Shown: in pieces, positions 43,740 through 53,494 of the stretch
How positions within the stretch are numbered: position 1 is the first letter of the stretch
Layout of the letters: the number at the start of each line of letters is the position of its first letter
DNA from: Flavisolibacter ginsengisoli DSM 18119
GTDB lineage: Bacteria > Bacteroidota > Bacteroidia > Chitinophagales > Chitinophagaceae
DNA length: 64,000 nucleotides
Direction of reading: 5' to 3'
Assembly: GCF_900129295.1 (NCBI RefSeq)
Contig: NZ_FQUU01000023.1
Span: forward strand, 1 to 64,000
Notes under the pieces: model-generated
What the model saw: the letters and a program-made list of their open reading frames with translations, nothing else
Database searches by the model: none
What the model was told of the DNA's origin: nothing
Translations under genes and position numbers: made by a program

Positions 43740-44156
43740 CTACTGGCTTATAGTTGCCAGGTGGATCCTTCTGACCCTGACCAGTGCTTTGAGCTTAGGA
43801 TCTGTTGGGAGTGCCCAGGTATAGATTCTTATCTGTGGGGAATTTTTGAAATAGGATCGAAGGCTGTCCCTGCTTAATTGTAAACTGTTTCCTTTTTGTA
43901 CTTTCAGCTCTTTGTCCGTTGAATCATAAACAGCGATGACCCGTTCCCAGCCTTTTTTCTGGTCCTTTCCTTCAGTATAGCAAAGGCTCAATCCTTTTTT
44001 GGAGAGGTTTAATGTTTTCAGACTAATCTTGTTCTTCTCTTCATTTTCAACATTTGCCTTTAACAGGGTTTTCCCATTGGTGCTGATCTTCCAGCTTTGG
44101 GCAAAAAGAGAAGAAGAGATAAGCAGGGTAAGAAAAAGAGTAATGATCAGCCTCAT
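43740..44156 (-). CDS. Small secreted protein of unknown function
   Basis: 138 residues from ATG 44156, signal peptide MRLIITLFLTLLISSSLFAQ, then a beta-rich mature part (WKISTNGKTLLKANVENEE, QIRIYTWALPTDPKLKALVRVRRIHLATI). No Cys, no named domain. The last segment with DPKLKALVRVRR resembles short periplasmic proteins of Bacteroidota but I cannot name a family. Divergent from the DUF2905 gene, sharing 50 bp. Confidence 0.7.
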   Translation of the reverse strand: MRLIITLFLTLLISSSLFAQSWKISTNGKTLLKANVENEEKNKISLKTLNLSKKGLSLCYTEGKDQKKGWERVIAVYDSTDKELKVQKGNSLQLSRDSLRSYFKNSPQIRIYTWALPTDPKLKALVRVRRIHLATISQ

Positions 44157-44208
44157 ATCCAAATGTATTTCAATTTGGCAGGCTATATACTTTGTAAATT
44201 GCTAAAGT

Positions 44209-44433
44209 ATGGATAGCAATAGCGGGAAATACATCATAGTATTCGGAGCATTGATCATATTAGTTGGAGTAATAATTTATTTCTTTCATGATAAGATGCA
44301 CTGGATAGGCCATTTGCCCGGGGATATACGGGTTGAAAAGGAAAACAGCAGGTTTTATTTCCCAATAACCACCATGATCCTTTTTAGTTTGCTGCTGACT
44401 ATTCTCATAAATATCATCAAAAAGTTTTTGTAA
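44209..44433 (+). CDS. DUF2905 family membrane protein
   Basis: 74 residues with two helices and the family motif HLPGDIRVEKENSRFYFPITTMILFSLLLTI. It is a small inner-membrane protein of unknown role found in many phyla, often near ruvAB; here it stands 130 bp upstream of typA. Confidence 0.9.
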   Translation: MDSNSGKYIIVFGALIILVGVIIYFFHDKMHWIGHLPGDIRVEKENSRFYFPITTMILFSLLLTILINIIKKFL

Positions 44434-44471
44434 AGTCCGGTTTTTGGCTGGGTAGCCCCGCCCTTTTGCCG

Positions 44472-44479
44472 TACCTTTG
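44472..44479 (+). promoter_or_regulatory. Candidate typA promoter box (TACCTTTG)
   Basis: Exact TAnnTTTG match, 84 bp upstream of the typA start. A TTTG lies at 44443-44446, but the 25-bp spacing is longer than the usual 19-21, so the -33 element is uncertain. Confidence 0.4.
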
Positions 44480-44563
44480 CCGCCCCTTAGGGGAAGCTTT
44501 GGAAGGTGGCCTTTGCCTTAATTCCTTGTTAAGGCTGACATTCTTTCAACTTACAACTAAACT

Positions 44564-46372
44564 ATGGACATCAGAAATATTGCGATCATTGCCCACGTTG
44601 ACCACGGAAAAACAACCCTGGTGGACAAGATCCTACACGCAACGAAAACCTTTCGCGACAACCAGGAAACTGGTGACCTTATCATGGATAGTAATGACCT
44701 GGAGCGTGAGCGAGGTATTACCATTTTCAGTAAGAATGCCGCCGTTATGTACAAAGGAGTTAAGATCAATGTGATCGATACTCCAGGTCACGCCGACTTT
44801 GGTGGTGAAGTGGAAAGGGTATTGAAGATGGCTGATGGTGTTATATTGCTGGTGGATGCATTTGAAGGTCCAATGCCGCAAACACGTTTCGTGTTGCAAA
44901 AAGCCCTGCACCTGAATCTGAAACCTATCGTGGTGATCAATAAGGTTGATAAGCCTAATTGCCGTCCTGATGAAGTGCATGATGCTGTATTTGAATTATT
45001 CTTCAACCTTGATGCAACAGAAGAGCAGCTTGATTTCCCAACCTTTTATGGTTCCGGAAAGAATGGCTGGTTTAATGATTCATTAACCGAAGTAGAAGGA
45101 ATCACTCCATTGCTGGATGGTATCCTTAAATATGTACCTGCTCCAAAAGTGGGTGATGGCACCCTGCAGATGCAGATCACTTCACTGGACTATTCTTCCT
45201 TCCTTGGCCGTATTGCCATTGGAAAAGTTGCCCGTGGCACCATTAAAGAAAACCAGCCTTTTTCTTTGGTCCAGGAAAACGGCGTTCGTAAGTCAAGAGT
45301 AAAAGAATTATACGTTTTTGAAGGCATGGGAAAGAAGAAGGTGACAGAAGTTGTTGCCGGAGATCTTTGTGCCGTAGTTGGTCTTGAAGATTTCAACATT
45401 GGTGATACCATTGCTGATTTTGATAATCCTGAAGCACTGCCTGTGATCAGCGTAGATGAACCTACCATGAACATGCAGTTCAGCATTAACAACTCTCCAT
45501 TCTTTGGTAAGGACGGTAAATTTGTTACCTCCCGCCACCTTCGTGACCGCCTGATGAAGGAAACTGAAAAGAACCTGGCGCTCCGTGTGTATGATACGGA
45601 CAGTGCCGATAGCTTTATGGTTTATGGCCGTGGTATCCTGCACTTAGGTGTATTGATAGAAACCATGCGTCGTGAAGGTTATGAGCTTACTATTGGACAG
45701 CCACAGGTGATCACTAAAGAAATTGATGGCAAGAAATGCGAGCCTTTTGAGACCCTTGTAGTTGATGTGCCCCAGGAATATGCTTCTAAAGTAATTGACC
45801 TGGTTACACGCCGCAAAGGTGAAATGCACGTAATGGAAACAAAAGGTGATATGCAACACCTGGAGTTTGATATTCCTTCAAGAGGTTTGTTGGGATTACG
45901 TACAAACATGCTGACCAACACTGCAGGCGAAGCAGTAATGAACCACCGTTTCAGCGAATACAAACCCTGGAAAGGCGCTATTCCCGGCCGTAATAATGGT
46001 GTTTTGGTAGCTAAGGAAGCCGGAAGTACCACAGCTTATTCTATTGATAAATTACAGGATCGCGGGTTCTTTTTTGTAGACCCGGGAGAAGAAGTTTATC
46101 GTGGAATGATCATTGGTGAAAACAATAAGCCTGGCGACCTGGTAGTGAATCCAAATGAGGGAAAGAAACTTACCAACATGCGTGCCTCTGGTAGCGATGG
46201 TACTGTAACACTTCCCCCTAAAAGGTTAATGACCCTGGAAGAATGTATGGAATACATTCAACAGGATGAGTGCATTGAAGTTACACCCAACAACATCCGT
46301 ATGCGCAAAGTGATACTGGATGAAGAAGAGAGAAAGAAACAACAGAAAAGAATGAGCGCACAGGCTTTATAA
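44564..46372 (+). CDS. typA: Translational GTPase TypA/BipA
   Basis: 602 residues, full length. GTPase motifs AHVDHGKTTLVDKI (G1), ERGITI (G2), DTPGHADFGGE (G3) and NKVDK (G4), followed by the beta-barrel domain II, EF-G-like domains and the BipA-specific C-terminal domain (AGSTTAYSIDKLQDRGFFFVDPGEEVY). It binds the ribosome and helps large-subunit assembly and growth under cold or other stress. Single gene with a promoter box upstream and a strong terminator. Confidence 0.97.
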   Translation: MDIRNIAIIAHVDHGKTTLVDKILHATKTFRDNQETGDLIMDSNDLERERGITIFSKNAAVMYKGVKINVIDTPGHADFGGEVERVLKMADGVILLVDAFEGPMPQTRFVLQKALHLNLKPIVVINKVDKPNCRPDEVHDAVFELFFNLDATEEQLDFPTFYGSGKNGWFNDSLTEVEGITPLLDGILKYVPAPKVGDGTLQMQITSLDYSSFLGRIAIGKVARGTIKENQPFSLVQENGVRKSRVKELYVFEGMGKKKVTEVVAGDLCAVVGLEDFNIGDTIADFDNPEALPVISVDEPTMNMQFSINNSPFFGKDGKFVTSRHLRDRLMKETEKNLALRVYDTDSADSFMVYGRGILHLGVLIETMRREGYELTIGQPQVITKEIDGKKCEPFETLVVDVPQEYASKVIDLVTRRKGEMHVMETKGDMQHLEFDIPSRGLLGLRTNMLTNTAGEAVMNHRFSEYKPWKGAIPGRNNGVLVAKEAGSTTAYSIDKLQDRGFFFVDPGEEVYRGMIIGENNKPGDLVVNPNEGKKLTNMRASGSDGTVTLPPKRLMTLEECMEYIQQDECIEVTPNNIRMRKVILDEEERKKQQKRMSAQAL

Positions 46373-46378
46373 TACTAC

Positions 46379-46403
46379 ATCCCGCTTCGGCGGGATTTTT
46401 TTT
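46379..46403 (+). terminator. Intrinsic terminator of typA
   Basis: ATCCCGC-TTCG-GCGGGAT followed by eight T residues: a 7-bp stem with a stable UUCG tetraloop. It is only 3 bp from the stop of the convergent surface-protein gene. Confidence 0.92.
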
Positions 46404-46405
46404 GA

Positions 46406-48259
46406 CTACTGCACAACAAAACAAGAGGAGGTTTTGCCAGTTGCCATCCTATACACACCAGGGGATAAAAAGGATATATCCAGCCTGATCCTGGGCATTG
46501 AAGACAGGATCTTTTTATTCAATACCTGCTTCCCCATGGCATCCATGATACTGAGTTCAGTTCCGGCTTCAAAAGGATGTACAATGGTAAGCAGGCTGCG
46601 GACCGGGTTAGGGAAAAGAATTAGAGAGCTATTATTAGCAATATTAACAGTACTGATATTTGAAAAGATAACCGAACCATTGGCTGACAATAGTTTTATA
46701 CGGTATTGGTAAAAGCCTTCCGGAAGATCCCTATCCTCAACTCTATATTGACCTGATTCAGGAGGATTTCCAAAAGATTGAATGTCCGACCATGTACTGT
46801 TGTTCGAGTTACGCTGCAGTGATGATTTAATACTGGTAGCATCAGTTGCTATCTTCCATTCAACGATCACATCATTCCCTGAAGTTCTGCAGGAAAAATT
46901 CAAAAGCCCTACAGCGAGAACAGTTCCACATGCTCCCGAAAGCGTAGAAGATTCTGCAAAAGAATAATTGGTAACGGTTGTGCCAGCCGTGCCTGCTGTG
47001 CCAGCTGTTATTGTACCACAGTTCAGAGAATTGAGCTTATTGCCTTTAGCTCCGCCTGTTACAGTACTGATCCCTGCAGGGGTAGAACCTTTGAAATAAA
47101 TAATACCACCACTGCCTCCCCCTCCTTCTCCATAGCATTTGCCGGAGGTATTATCATCGTTTTCCGAACCACCATTACCACCAATGGCTTCTATAGTAAC
47201 AGGATCAGCGTAATTATTGATATTTAAAATAATGGACCCGCCTCCTCCGCCCCCTGAGGCCCCATCTCCTAAAGTGTTTCCACCATCCTGTCCATTGGCA
47301 AGGATCTTATAACCATTTGAATAAAGTGTATTGGTTTGTATGAATACTATACCGCCTCCATTACCTCCTCCAGTAGAGAAAAAGCCTGAATTAGCATGGC
47401 CTGCACCACCGCCTCCTCCAAGGAAAAGTTTAGCCCCGCTGCTATTACTCAATGCATAACCTCCCTTGCCAGGATTGGCAGTGCTGCAGCCTGAAGCACT
47501 GGAATTGCCACCTCCACTACCCCCTGCACTGCTATTGGCCCCGCCACCTCCTCCATTATTATGGTTATTGCCACCACCTCCACCATTGGCCACCGCACCT
47601 TTGCCACCACTATAGGTTATTGCCAAATCTGCCACTGACTCACCCTTGTAGGCACCATCCTGTGGGGAGAGTGTAGTGGCATTATAATAATAACCATTCG
47701 GTGCAGCAAAGTTTGAGCAGGTTCCATTGCTGGTTAGATAACGGCCACCGGCATATCCTGAGGACGAAGCTGAAATTGGCGCATTCAATACCAGGTTATC
47801 AGATACCCAGAGGGCCAGCACGCCACCTTTACCAGTTGTACTATCCCAAGGCAATGCTTTTAAACTGTCAGCCACTATGGCATTGTTATATTGAGGTATT
47901 CGTACCAATTGTACCTTATCTGTAACTGTATAGGAACGCAATAACTGCTTGAACAGAAATATTGAATCGCCCCTTACAGAGCAGATGGTGCCGATCTCGT
48001 AGTTGCCGGCGTTGTTCAATGAACTGACCGTTCCAAATGCAGTGGTATTGGTGGTACTAACAGTAGCTCCTTTCATCTGTATGATCATGACCCTGTCATT
48101 AAAGGCAAGTCCTGAAACATTATCTACACGTACACAGGCTTTGGCCGGAATAATATCAATAACCTTATGATAACTATTGACAACCCCACTAATGGAGGTT
48201 TGAGCGTTCAGTGTCACGCCCAGCAGGACAAAAGCAGTTATGATAGGATATGGACGCAT
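46406..48259 (-). CDS. Glycine-rich surface protein with T9SS sorting domain
   Basis: 617 residues: signal peptide (IITAFVLLGVTLNAQ), an N-terminal beta domain, then about residues 190-400 with long glycine/serine/asparagine tracts (GGGGGNNHNNGGGGG and similar), and a C-terminal type IX secretion domain (SSLILFPNPVRSLLTIV to SFLSPGVYRMATGK). The Gly-rich part resembles that of secreted adhesive or extended fibre proteins. No catalytic residues. Probably exposed on the cell surface; function unknown. Convergent with typA. Confidence 0.82.
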   Translation of the reverse strand: MRPYPIITAFVLLGVTLNAQTSISGVVNSYHKVIDIIPAKACVRVDNVSGLAFNDRVMIIQMKGATVSTTNTTAFGTVSSLNNAGNYEIGTICSVRGDSIFLFKQLLRSYTVTDKVQLVRIPQYNNAIVADSLKALPWDSTTGKGGVLALWVSDNLVLNAPISASSSGYAGGRYLTSNGTCSNFAAPNGYYYNATTLSPQDGAYKGESVADLAITYSGGKGAVANGGGGGNNHNNGGGGGANSSAGGSGGGNSSASGCSTANPGKGGYALSNSSGAKLFLGGGGGAGHANSGFFSTGGGNGGGIVFIQTNTLYSNGYKILANGQDGGNTLGDGASGGGGGGSIILNINNYADPVTIEAIGGNGGSENDDNTSGKCYGEGGGGSGGIIYFKGSTPAGISTVTGGAKGNKLNSLNCGTITAGTAGTAGTTVTNYSFAESSTLSGACGTVLAVGLLNFSCRTSGNDVIVEWKIATDATSIKSSLQRNSNNSTWSDIQSFGNPPESGQYRVEDRDLPEGFYQYRIKLLSANGSVIFSNISTVNIANNSSLILFPNPVRSLLTIVHPFEAGTELSIMDAMGKQVLNKKILSSMPRIRLDISFLSPGVYRMATGKTSSCFVVQ

Positions 48260-48436
48260 GGCCTTTGGGAAACCATTGCAAAATAGGAAGAAACAACAGC
48301 CATGTCAAGGTAAATACACGTAGTGAAAAGCCATGAATATGATAATAAGCTTTAATCTGTTAAGGAACCGTTGATTTCATAGGGTTGTAAGAGGATTTTA
48401 CTTTTGGTTGTAACTTGCAGCCTTACTCTTAAGGCC

Positions 48437-48655
48437 ATGAAAAAGTATCGTTTAATCCTGATCTTATCCTTTTGCCTGTTTTTAATATCTGCAACGGTAC
48501 AGGCGCAATGTTCTGTTTGTACACGCACCGCAGAACAATTGGGTGAAAAGCCAGCCCGCGGATTGAATGCAGGCATACTCTATCTTGCCTTTACTCCCTT
48601 AGCTATGGTAGGTATAATGGGATATCGCTGGTGGAGGAAGAATGAAAAAGGTTAA
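48437..48655 (+). CDS. Small secreted or membrane protein with CxxC
   Basis: 72 residues from ATG 48437: a signal-like helix (KKYRLILILSFCLFLISATVQA), CSVCTRTAEQLGEKPARGLNAG, and a second helix (YLAFTPLAMVGIMGYRWW) with a positive C terminus. CSVC could bind a metal or be redox active. A TACTTTTG box lies at 48399-48406. I recall similar short proteins in Bacteroidota but have no function. It converges with the GT4 gene, overlapping by 4 bp. Confidence 0.68.
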   Translation: MKKYRLILILSFCLFLISATVQAQCSVCTRTAEQLGEKPARGLNAGILYLAFTPLAMVGIMGYRWWRKNEKG

Positions 48656-49782
48656 AAACCTAATTGTTTTAAAAAAGATTCTTCTAAAGCAGCAGGGTAT
48701 TTTTCTTTAAATATTTCAAAGCTTTTCTTACCCATTTCAGGCCACCTATCTCTATCATTCCAGGCTTTTTCCAGTGTTGCATCAATAGATTCAATGGAAG
48801 CATCCTTGCTTATATAACCATTGATCTCTTCTATGATCCATACTGGCATATCACCTACTTCACTTACTATAACGGGCCTGCTGAAGGCCAGGGCTTCTAC
48901 TACCGTAATGGGCATGGCATCTTGATGAGTTATCTGCAGGATGAGATGAGCAGCTATTATTTCCTGAGTTATATTATTTGTATGACCTTTTAAAAATACT
49001 TTATTGCCTAACTTATTTTCCCTAACCAGTTTTTCCAATTCAGTCCTGTCCTTGCCTTCACCATATAACCGCAATTGCCATGGCCTTTTCTTCCATTTGT
49101 CGCTGGATAATGCTTTGACCAGGTTGTCCTGCGCTTTCCTGTTTGTTTCCAATGCAGCAAACATGGCAAATATATATTCACCAGTTTTCGTAGGAAAAGG
49201 GGTAATATTTGCAGGTGGTGAAATGGTAATAGGATTGATCAGTGTAGCGCTATTAGTGATGGAAATGCCAAGTTGTTGTTGCATGGTGATCCTGATCTGT
49301 TCAGAAGCAAACAGGTTAATGTATGCTTTACCGACCCAGTTTTCAAGAGCCTTTTTTTTAGAGCTGCCCCATTGCTCGTTCTTGCTGTAATTATGAAACA
49401 GCAAAGCATAGCGATCCAAATACTTCCAGTAATTTCTCCATTCCCGAGTATGTATCTCAAAGCCGCCCTGGTTGATCACAACCATATCATAGTCTTTTAC
49501 CGGCAGGGATTTTATAAAGCGTTTTAACCTGTACTTTGTAAGTTTATATTGAATCTTATCAGCAAGTTTTTCCTTTTTTCTGCCCTCATTAGGAAACCAG
49601 TAAATGGAACACCCGGCCTTTTCCAGTAGTTGTAACTTCTGTTCTTTTTCTTTCCAATGGTATACGGCACAACCAACTTTCCATCCTTTTTGTGCAGCAT
49701 ATAAGGCTGACCTGTACCACAATTCTTCACTGCCTCCCCAGGGTAAACCGTTCATTAATGAGATAAAAAAAATAGAGGGCAT
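48652..49782 (-). CDS. Family 4 glycosyltransferase
   Basis: 376 residues, GT-B fold: N-terminal MNGLPWGGSEELWYRSA (acceptor side), and in the C-terminal half FAMFAALETNRKAQDNLVKAL, RLYGEGKDRTELEKL, KVFLKGHTNN and the donor motif DAMPITVVEALAFSRPVIVSE, with the nucleotide-binding Glu of the EX7E pattern. Retaining transferase in surface-glycan assembly. It belongs to the 48.6-54.3 kb glycan cluster, which has genes on both strands. Confidence 0.9.
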   Translation of the reverse strand: MPSIFFISLMNGLPWGGSEELWYRSALYAAQKGWKVGCAVYHWKEKEQKLQLLEKAGCSIYWFPNEGRKKEKLADKIQYKLTKYRLKRFIKSLPVKDYDMVVINQGGFEIHTREWRNYWKYLDRYALLFHNYSKNEQWGSSKKKALENWVGKAYINLFASEQIRITMQQQLGISITNSATLINPITISPPANITPFPTKTGEYIFAMFAALETNRKAQDNLVKALSSDKWKKRPWQLRLYGEGKDRTELEKLVRENKLGNKVFLKGHTNNITQEIIAAHLILQITHQDAMPITVVEALAFSRPVIVSEVGDMPVWIIEEINGYISKDASIESIDATLEKAWNDRDRWPEMGKKSFEIFKEKYPAALEESFLKQLGF

Positions 49783-49826
49783 GATTCAAATACAAAGTTT
49801 CAAAACTAAAGTAGTTTTTTTGCAAG

Positions 49827-50567
49827 ATGTCACGTTTTTCCCTGCTTAAGAAATATTTGCCACTGGGTGAGGCTTTGAATATGTACCGGAGGATCAAGTC
49901 GAACAGGTATGAGGGGTTTAGGGTTTCCAGGCTGAAATATCCATTTAGCATGAGAAGTAATGCCTATGATTTTGCCACATTTGAAGAAGTGATCTTAAGA
50001 GAAACCTATAATGTACAGATGGATTTTACGCCCCGTTATATCATTGACGGAGGTGGAAATATTGGTTTAACTGCCGCCTATTTTGCCACACGTTTTCCTG
50101 AGGCGTCCATTATCACATTGGAGCCTGACAGGGAAAATTTCTCTCTCCTGCAGAAAAACACTTCCCTTTATAAGAACATCACCGCTGTTAACTCGGGAAT
50201 TTGGTGGAGGTCTGCTGACCTTGTAGTAAAAGATACAGGAAAGGGTAACAATGGATTTGTAGTAGAAGAGGTTGAAAAGAAAATAAGTGGTTCAGTCCCC
50301 GCATTAAGTATTGAAGATATCATGCTTCAACAGGGATGGAAACATATTGACCTTTTGAAACTGGATGTGGAAGGATCTGAGAAAGAAATATTCTCTTCGG
50401 GGTATCAAAACTGGTTGCCAAAGACAAGGGTGCTGATAGTGGAAGTGCATGACCGTATGAAAAAAGGCTGCAGCAGGTCTTTATTGAATGCAGTGAATTC
50501 TTTCAACTTCTCGCTGGAAATAGCAGGGGAGAACCTGGTGTTTCGCAATGAGGAGCTCCCATCATGA
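49827..50567 (+). CDS. FkbM-family methyltransferase
   Basis: 246 residues: a short N-terminal region followed by the FkbM core YIIDGGGNIGLTAAYFATRFPEASIITLEPD (SAM-binding motif near residue 75), NITAVNSGIWWR, and IDLLKLDVEGSEKEIFSSG with the family LKxDxEGxE motif. Such enzymes O-methylate sugars in surface polysaccharides. Divergent from the GT4 gene (44 bp between), and converging with a second methyltransferase, overlapping 6 bp. Confidence 0.93.
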   Translation: MSRFSLLKKYLPLGEALNMYRRIKSNRYEGFRVSRLKYPFSMRSNAYDFATFEEVILRETYNVQMDFTPRYIIDGGGNIGLTAAYFATRFPEASIITLEPDRENFSLLQKNTSLYKNITAVNSGIWWRSADLVVKDTGKGNNGFVVEEVEKKISGSVPALSIEDIMLQQGWKHIDLLKLDVEGSEKEIFSSGYQNWLPKTRVLIVEVHDRMKKGCSRSLLNAVNSFNFSLEIAGENLVFRNEELPS

Positions 50568-51278
50568 TGGTTTATGCGCCACCACGATATAATTGAGCGT
50601 AAAGATCTCATCCCTGTATTTTTTATCCAGCCAGATAGCAAAATGGTTCCTCAGTTGGGTCAGCCTCAATTCAATGAAAAGGATCTTCTTAAGTTTATTC
50701 AGAAAGGTTTTCTTTCTAAAGGAGTGATAAAGCATGTTGGTTCGTAATTGGTAAACTGCAGCCCATTTACCGCCATTGGGTTTGATATGGTCAACGTTAA
50801 ACCCATTAAGTTCAAATAGTTGCTGTAAGGCATGTTTTGTATACCTGAAGAAATCGTATGGTTCTTCATGAAGTTCCCAGGCAAAAGGAACTGTAAGTAT
50901 AATATTGCCACCCGGTTTGAGCACCCTGTATATTTCACTCATCATTTTATCATGTTCATAAACATGTTCTAATACCTGCGTACACAGGATGGAATCAAAA
51001 TGATTATCCGGAAAATCTAAACAGGTAGCAGGACAAATGACATCTACACGATTCTTATCACTTTGCATTACATCACAGCCTGTCTGTGTTGATGTTACGG
51101 GTTTATAAAGACCCTCATATGGTTTGTTGCCACACCCAAGATCAAGGAAGTTGCCTTTGGCATATTTGTTTACCGCATCCTGGATATCCCTGATCAAAAA
51201 ATAATAGTGAATATAGTGTGGGTCTTTAGTTTTTACATGCCAGTCACTCAGGCGTGACAGATCTTTTTGTCTGCTCAT
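50562..51278 (-). CDS. Class I SAM-dependent methyltransferase
   Basis: 238 residues; motif I NFLDLGCGNKPYEGL, motif II region CDVMQSDKNRVDVICPATCLDFPDNHFDSILCTQVLEHVYEH and motif V EIYRVLKPGGNIILTVPF. Methyltransf_11 type; probable sugar or lipid substrate in the glycan cluster. Converges with FkbM (6-bp overlap). It is 9 bp downstream of meaB on the same strand, so co-transcribed with it. Confidence 0.9.
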   Translation of the reverse strand: MSRQKDLSRLSDWHVKTKDPHYIHYYFLIRDIQDAVNKYAKGNFLDLGCGNKPYEGLYKPVTSTQTGCDVMQSDKNRVDVICPATCLDFPDNHFDSILCTQVLEHVYEHDKMMSEIYRVLKPGGNIILTVPFAWELHEEPYDFFRYTKHALQQLFELNGFNVDHIKPNGGKWAAVYQLRTNMLYHSFRKKTFLNKLKKILFIELRLTQLRNHFAIWLDKKYRDEIFTLNYIVVAHKPS

Positions 51279-51287
51279 AATCGGTAC

Positions 51288-52184
51288 TTATGCCTTGCTT
51301 TCTACAAACCGGTAAAGGTTAAATGGTTTAGTTCCTGTTTCTATTTCTTTATACAGGTCATATTTAGAAATATCCTGCATTCTTTTTTGTTGTATCAGGT
51401 GCCAGGCCTTTTCAGTAAGAAGCCAAATCTTCTTTTCATTTACTTTCTCATGTTCCGCATTGCCCTTTATAGCATCATATAATGCTGCGATGCCTTCCCC
51501 TGAACTGGCCACTGTTTTTATGATGGGTATTTCGTGTTTATGTGTATGAAAGGCAGGTGCCAGCATCAGCCGCAGGTTCTTTACGAAGGCATCTGCATCA
51601 GGGCGGTCGCTTTTATTCACTACAAAAATATCAGCTATCTCCATCAGGCCTGCCTTCATGGTCTGGATCTCGTCTCCTCCCTCAGGCACCATAACTACCA
51701 CAGTCGTATCTGCCAGGCCTGCTACTTCAATTTCGCTTTGCCCTACACCAACCGTTTCTACGATCACATAATCATAACCCGCAGCTTTCACGAGTTCGGT
51801 GATCTCAATGATACGCGGATTCAATCCACCCATAGAACCCCTTGTGGCCAATGAACGGATGTATACATTGGGATGGGTGTACCAGTTGCTCATGCGTATG
51901 CGGTCGCCCAGGACAGCGCCAAGGTTGAAAGGGGAAGAGGGGTCAACGCAAAGCACCGCCACTTTTTTGCCATTGCCTACCAAATGCCCGATCAATGCGT
52001 CCACCAATGTGCTCTTACCCGCACCCGGGGGACCTGTAATACCAATGACGCTGGCCTTGTCATTATAGGGCAGGGCTTCCAGCAGTTGTTCATAACCTGC
52101 GCCGCCATTCTCCACCAATGATATGCTGCGGGCCAAAGCCTTTATATCTCCCTGTTTCAATTCTGCGAGCCATTGTTGCCACAT
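51288..52184 (-). CDS. meaB: Methylmalonyl-CoA mutase-associated GTPase MeaB
   Basis: 298 residues: Walker A GPPGAGKSTLVDAL, ILNPRIIEITELVKAAGYDYVIVETVGVGQSEIEV, the guanine motif NKSD and LMLAPAFHTHKHEIPI. It guards loading and repair of the B12 cofactor of methylmalonyl-CoA mutase. The mutase subunits are not in the window. Its place within a glycan cluster has no obvious logic. Confidence 0.96.
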   Translation of the reverse strand: MWQQWLAELKQGDIKALARSISLVENGGAGYEQLLEALPYNDKASVIGITGPPGAGKSTLVDALIGHLVGNGKKVAVLCVDPSSPFNLGAVLGDRIRMSNWYTHPNVYIRSLATRGSMGGLNPRIIEITELVKAAGYDYVIVETVGVGQSEIEVAGLADTTVVVMVPEGGDEIQTMKAGLMEIADIFVVNKSDRPDADAFVKNLRLMLAPAFHTHKHEIPIIKTVASSGEGIAALYDAIKGNAEHEKVNEKKIWLLTEKAWHLIQQKRMQDISKYDLYKEIETGTKPFNLYRFVESKA

Positions 52185-52258
52185 GAAGTAATATCGTTTT
52201 TATCCTGCATCTTGCAGAACATTGAATCAAAACCACTCAAGCTTATCTGTACAAAAAT

Positions 52259-53494
52259 ATGGGTAATCCTATAGAGAACAGTTGGAGAGAGAAAGGCATC
52301 TTTTTGGCCATGCTATTCATGCTGGCAGGCTTGTTCATTTCGCGGGCCACCCTCTCAATCAGCATGGGATTGTTTTTGGTGCTAACCATTGTACACAAAG
52401 ACTGGAAAGTTCAACTTCAATCTTTTACCCGTACTACCTATTTGGTTTTACTCTCGGTGTTGTTTTTTGTTCCACTTGTTTCAGCACTGTGGAGCAGTGA
52501 TCTGCAGGAATGGATGGCGGTGATGCAAATTAAATTACCACTATTGTTTTTTCCCATTGCATTCGCAGGCAGGTGGCAGCTTAGTAAACAACAATGGCTG
52601 GTTGTTGCTTATACTTTTTTGACACTTCTATTTTTGGGATGCACCTGGAGTGCCACTGAATATTTTTTGAAAAGCACCGACTGGAACCAGGATTATTTAA
52701 AGGCCAAATTAATGGCTACACCGCTAGAGAATGATCATATAAGATTTAGCTGGCTGGTTAGTGCTGCAGTTTTGCTTTCCCTGCTGCTTTGGCAAAAGAG
52801 TTCAGTTAAAACACAAAAGATACTATTCGGGACATTGGCAATATTCTTTGCCTTTTACCTCCACCTGCTGGCTGCCAGGATGGGACTTGCCTGCCTGTAT
52901 ATCCTGCTGGTGATGTATGCCGCCTGGTGGCTAGTGCAGCAAAGGGAAAAATGGATATCTCTTTCTTTATTATCATTGATCGTTATTATTCCATTGGTTG
53001 CATGGTTTGCAGTTCCCACCTTTCAAAACAGGATCAAATACATTCTTTATGACCTCAATAATGTGCGCTCGGGAAATTATTTGCCTGGTTCAAATGATGG
53101 TGCAAGGGTATTGTCATTAAAGGCCGGATGGCAGATACTACAAGAAGCACCAATGGGTGTGGGTGCAGGCGACCTGAAGGGCGAAGTGCATCACTGGTAT
53201 GCTACACACTCGCCAATGCTAGGTACAGGTGAACGCTTTCTTCCCTGCAGTGAACTGCTTGTATTTGGAGGCGTGGCAGGCTGGGCAGCGATTATTTTTT
53301 TGATTCTAATCCTGGCTATTCCTTTTTTTATACCCATAAAGCATGATGCTGTTTTTTGGTATTGTTTAAATGCAATAGTAGTTTTCAGTTTTGTTTTCGA
53401 TATGAGCATAGAAGCTCAGTTTGGTGTATTTATTTTTTCCTTTTTACCACTATGGTGGTGGAAATGGCTGAATCAATCGGACCTTGATGGCTAA
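52259..53494 (+). CDS. O-antigen ligase family membrane protein
   Basis: 411 residues, about ten helices, with a periplasmic loop ending in GEVHHWYATHSPMLGTGERFLPCSELLVFGG, the counterpart of the WaaL/Wzy His-bearing loop. Ligase or polymerase of lipopolysaccharide or capsule. The next gene, a GT2, overlaps by 8 bp. A second, only distantly similar O-antigen ligase family gene lies at 3.0-4.5 kb. Confidence 0.85.
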   Translation: MGNPIENSWREKGIFLAMLFMLAGLFISRATLSISMGLFLVLTIVHKDWKVQLQSFTRTTYLVLLSVLFFVPLVSALWSSDLQEWMAVMQIKLPLLFFPIAFAGRWQLSKQQWLVVAYTFLTLLFLGCTWSATEYFLKSTDWNQDYLKAKLMATPLENDHIRFSWLVSAAVLLSLLLWQKSSVKTQKILFGTLAIFFAFYLHLLAARMGLACLYILLVMYAAWWLVQQREKWISLSLLSLIVIIPLVAWFAVPTFQNRIKYILYDLNNVRSGNYLPGSNDGARVLSLKAGWQILQEAPMGVGAGDLKGEVHHWYATHSPMLGTGERFLPCSELLVFGGVAGWAAIIFLILILAIPFFIPIKHDAVFWYCLNAIVVFSFVFDMSIEAQFGVFIFSFLPLWWWKWLNQSDLDG

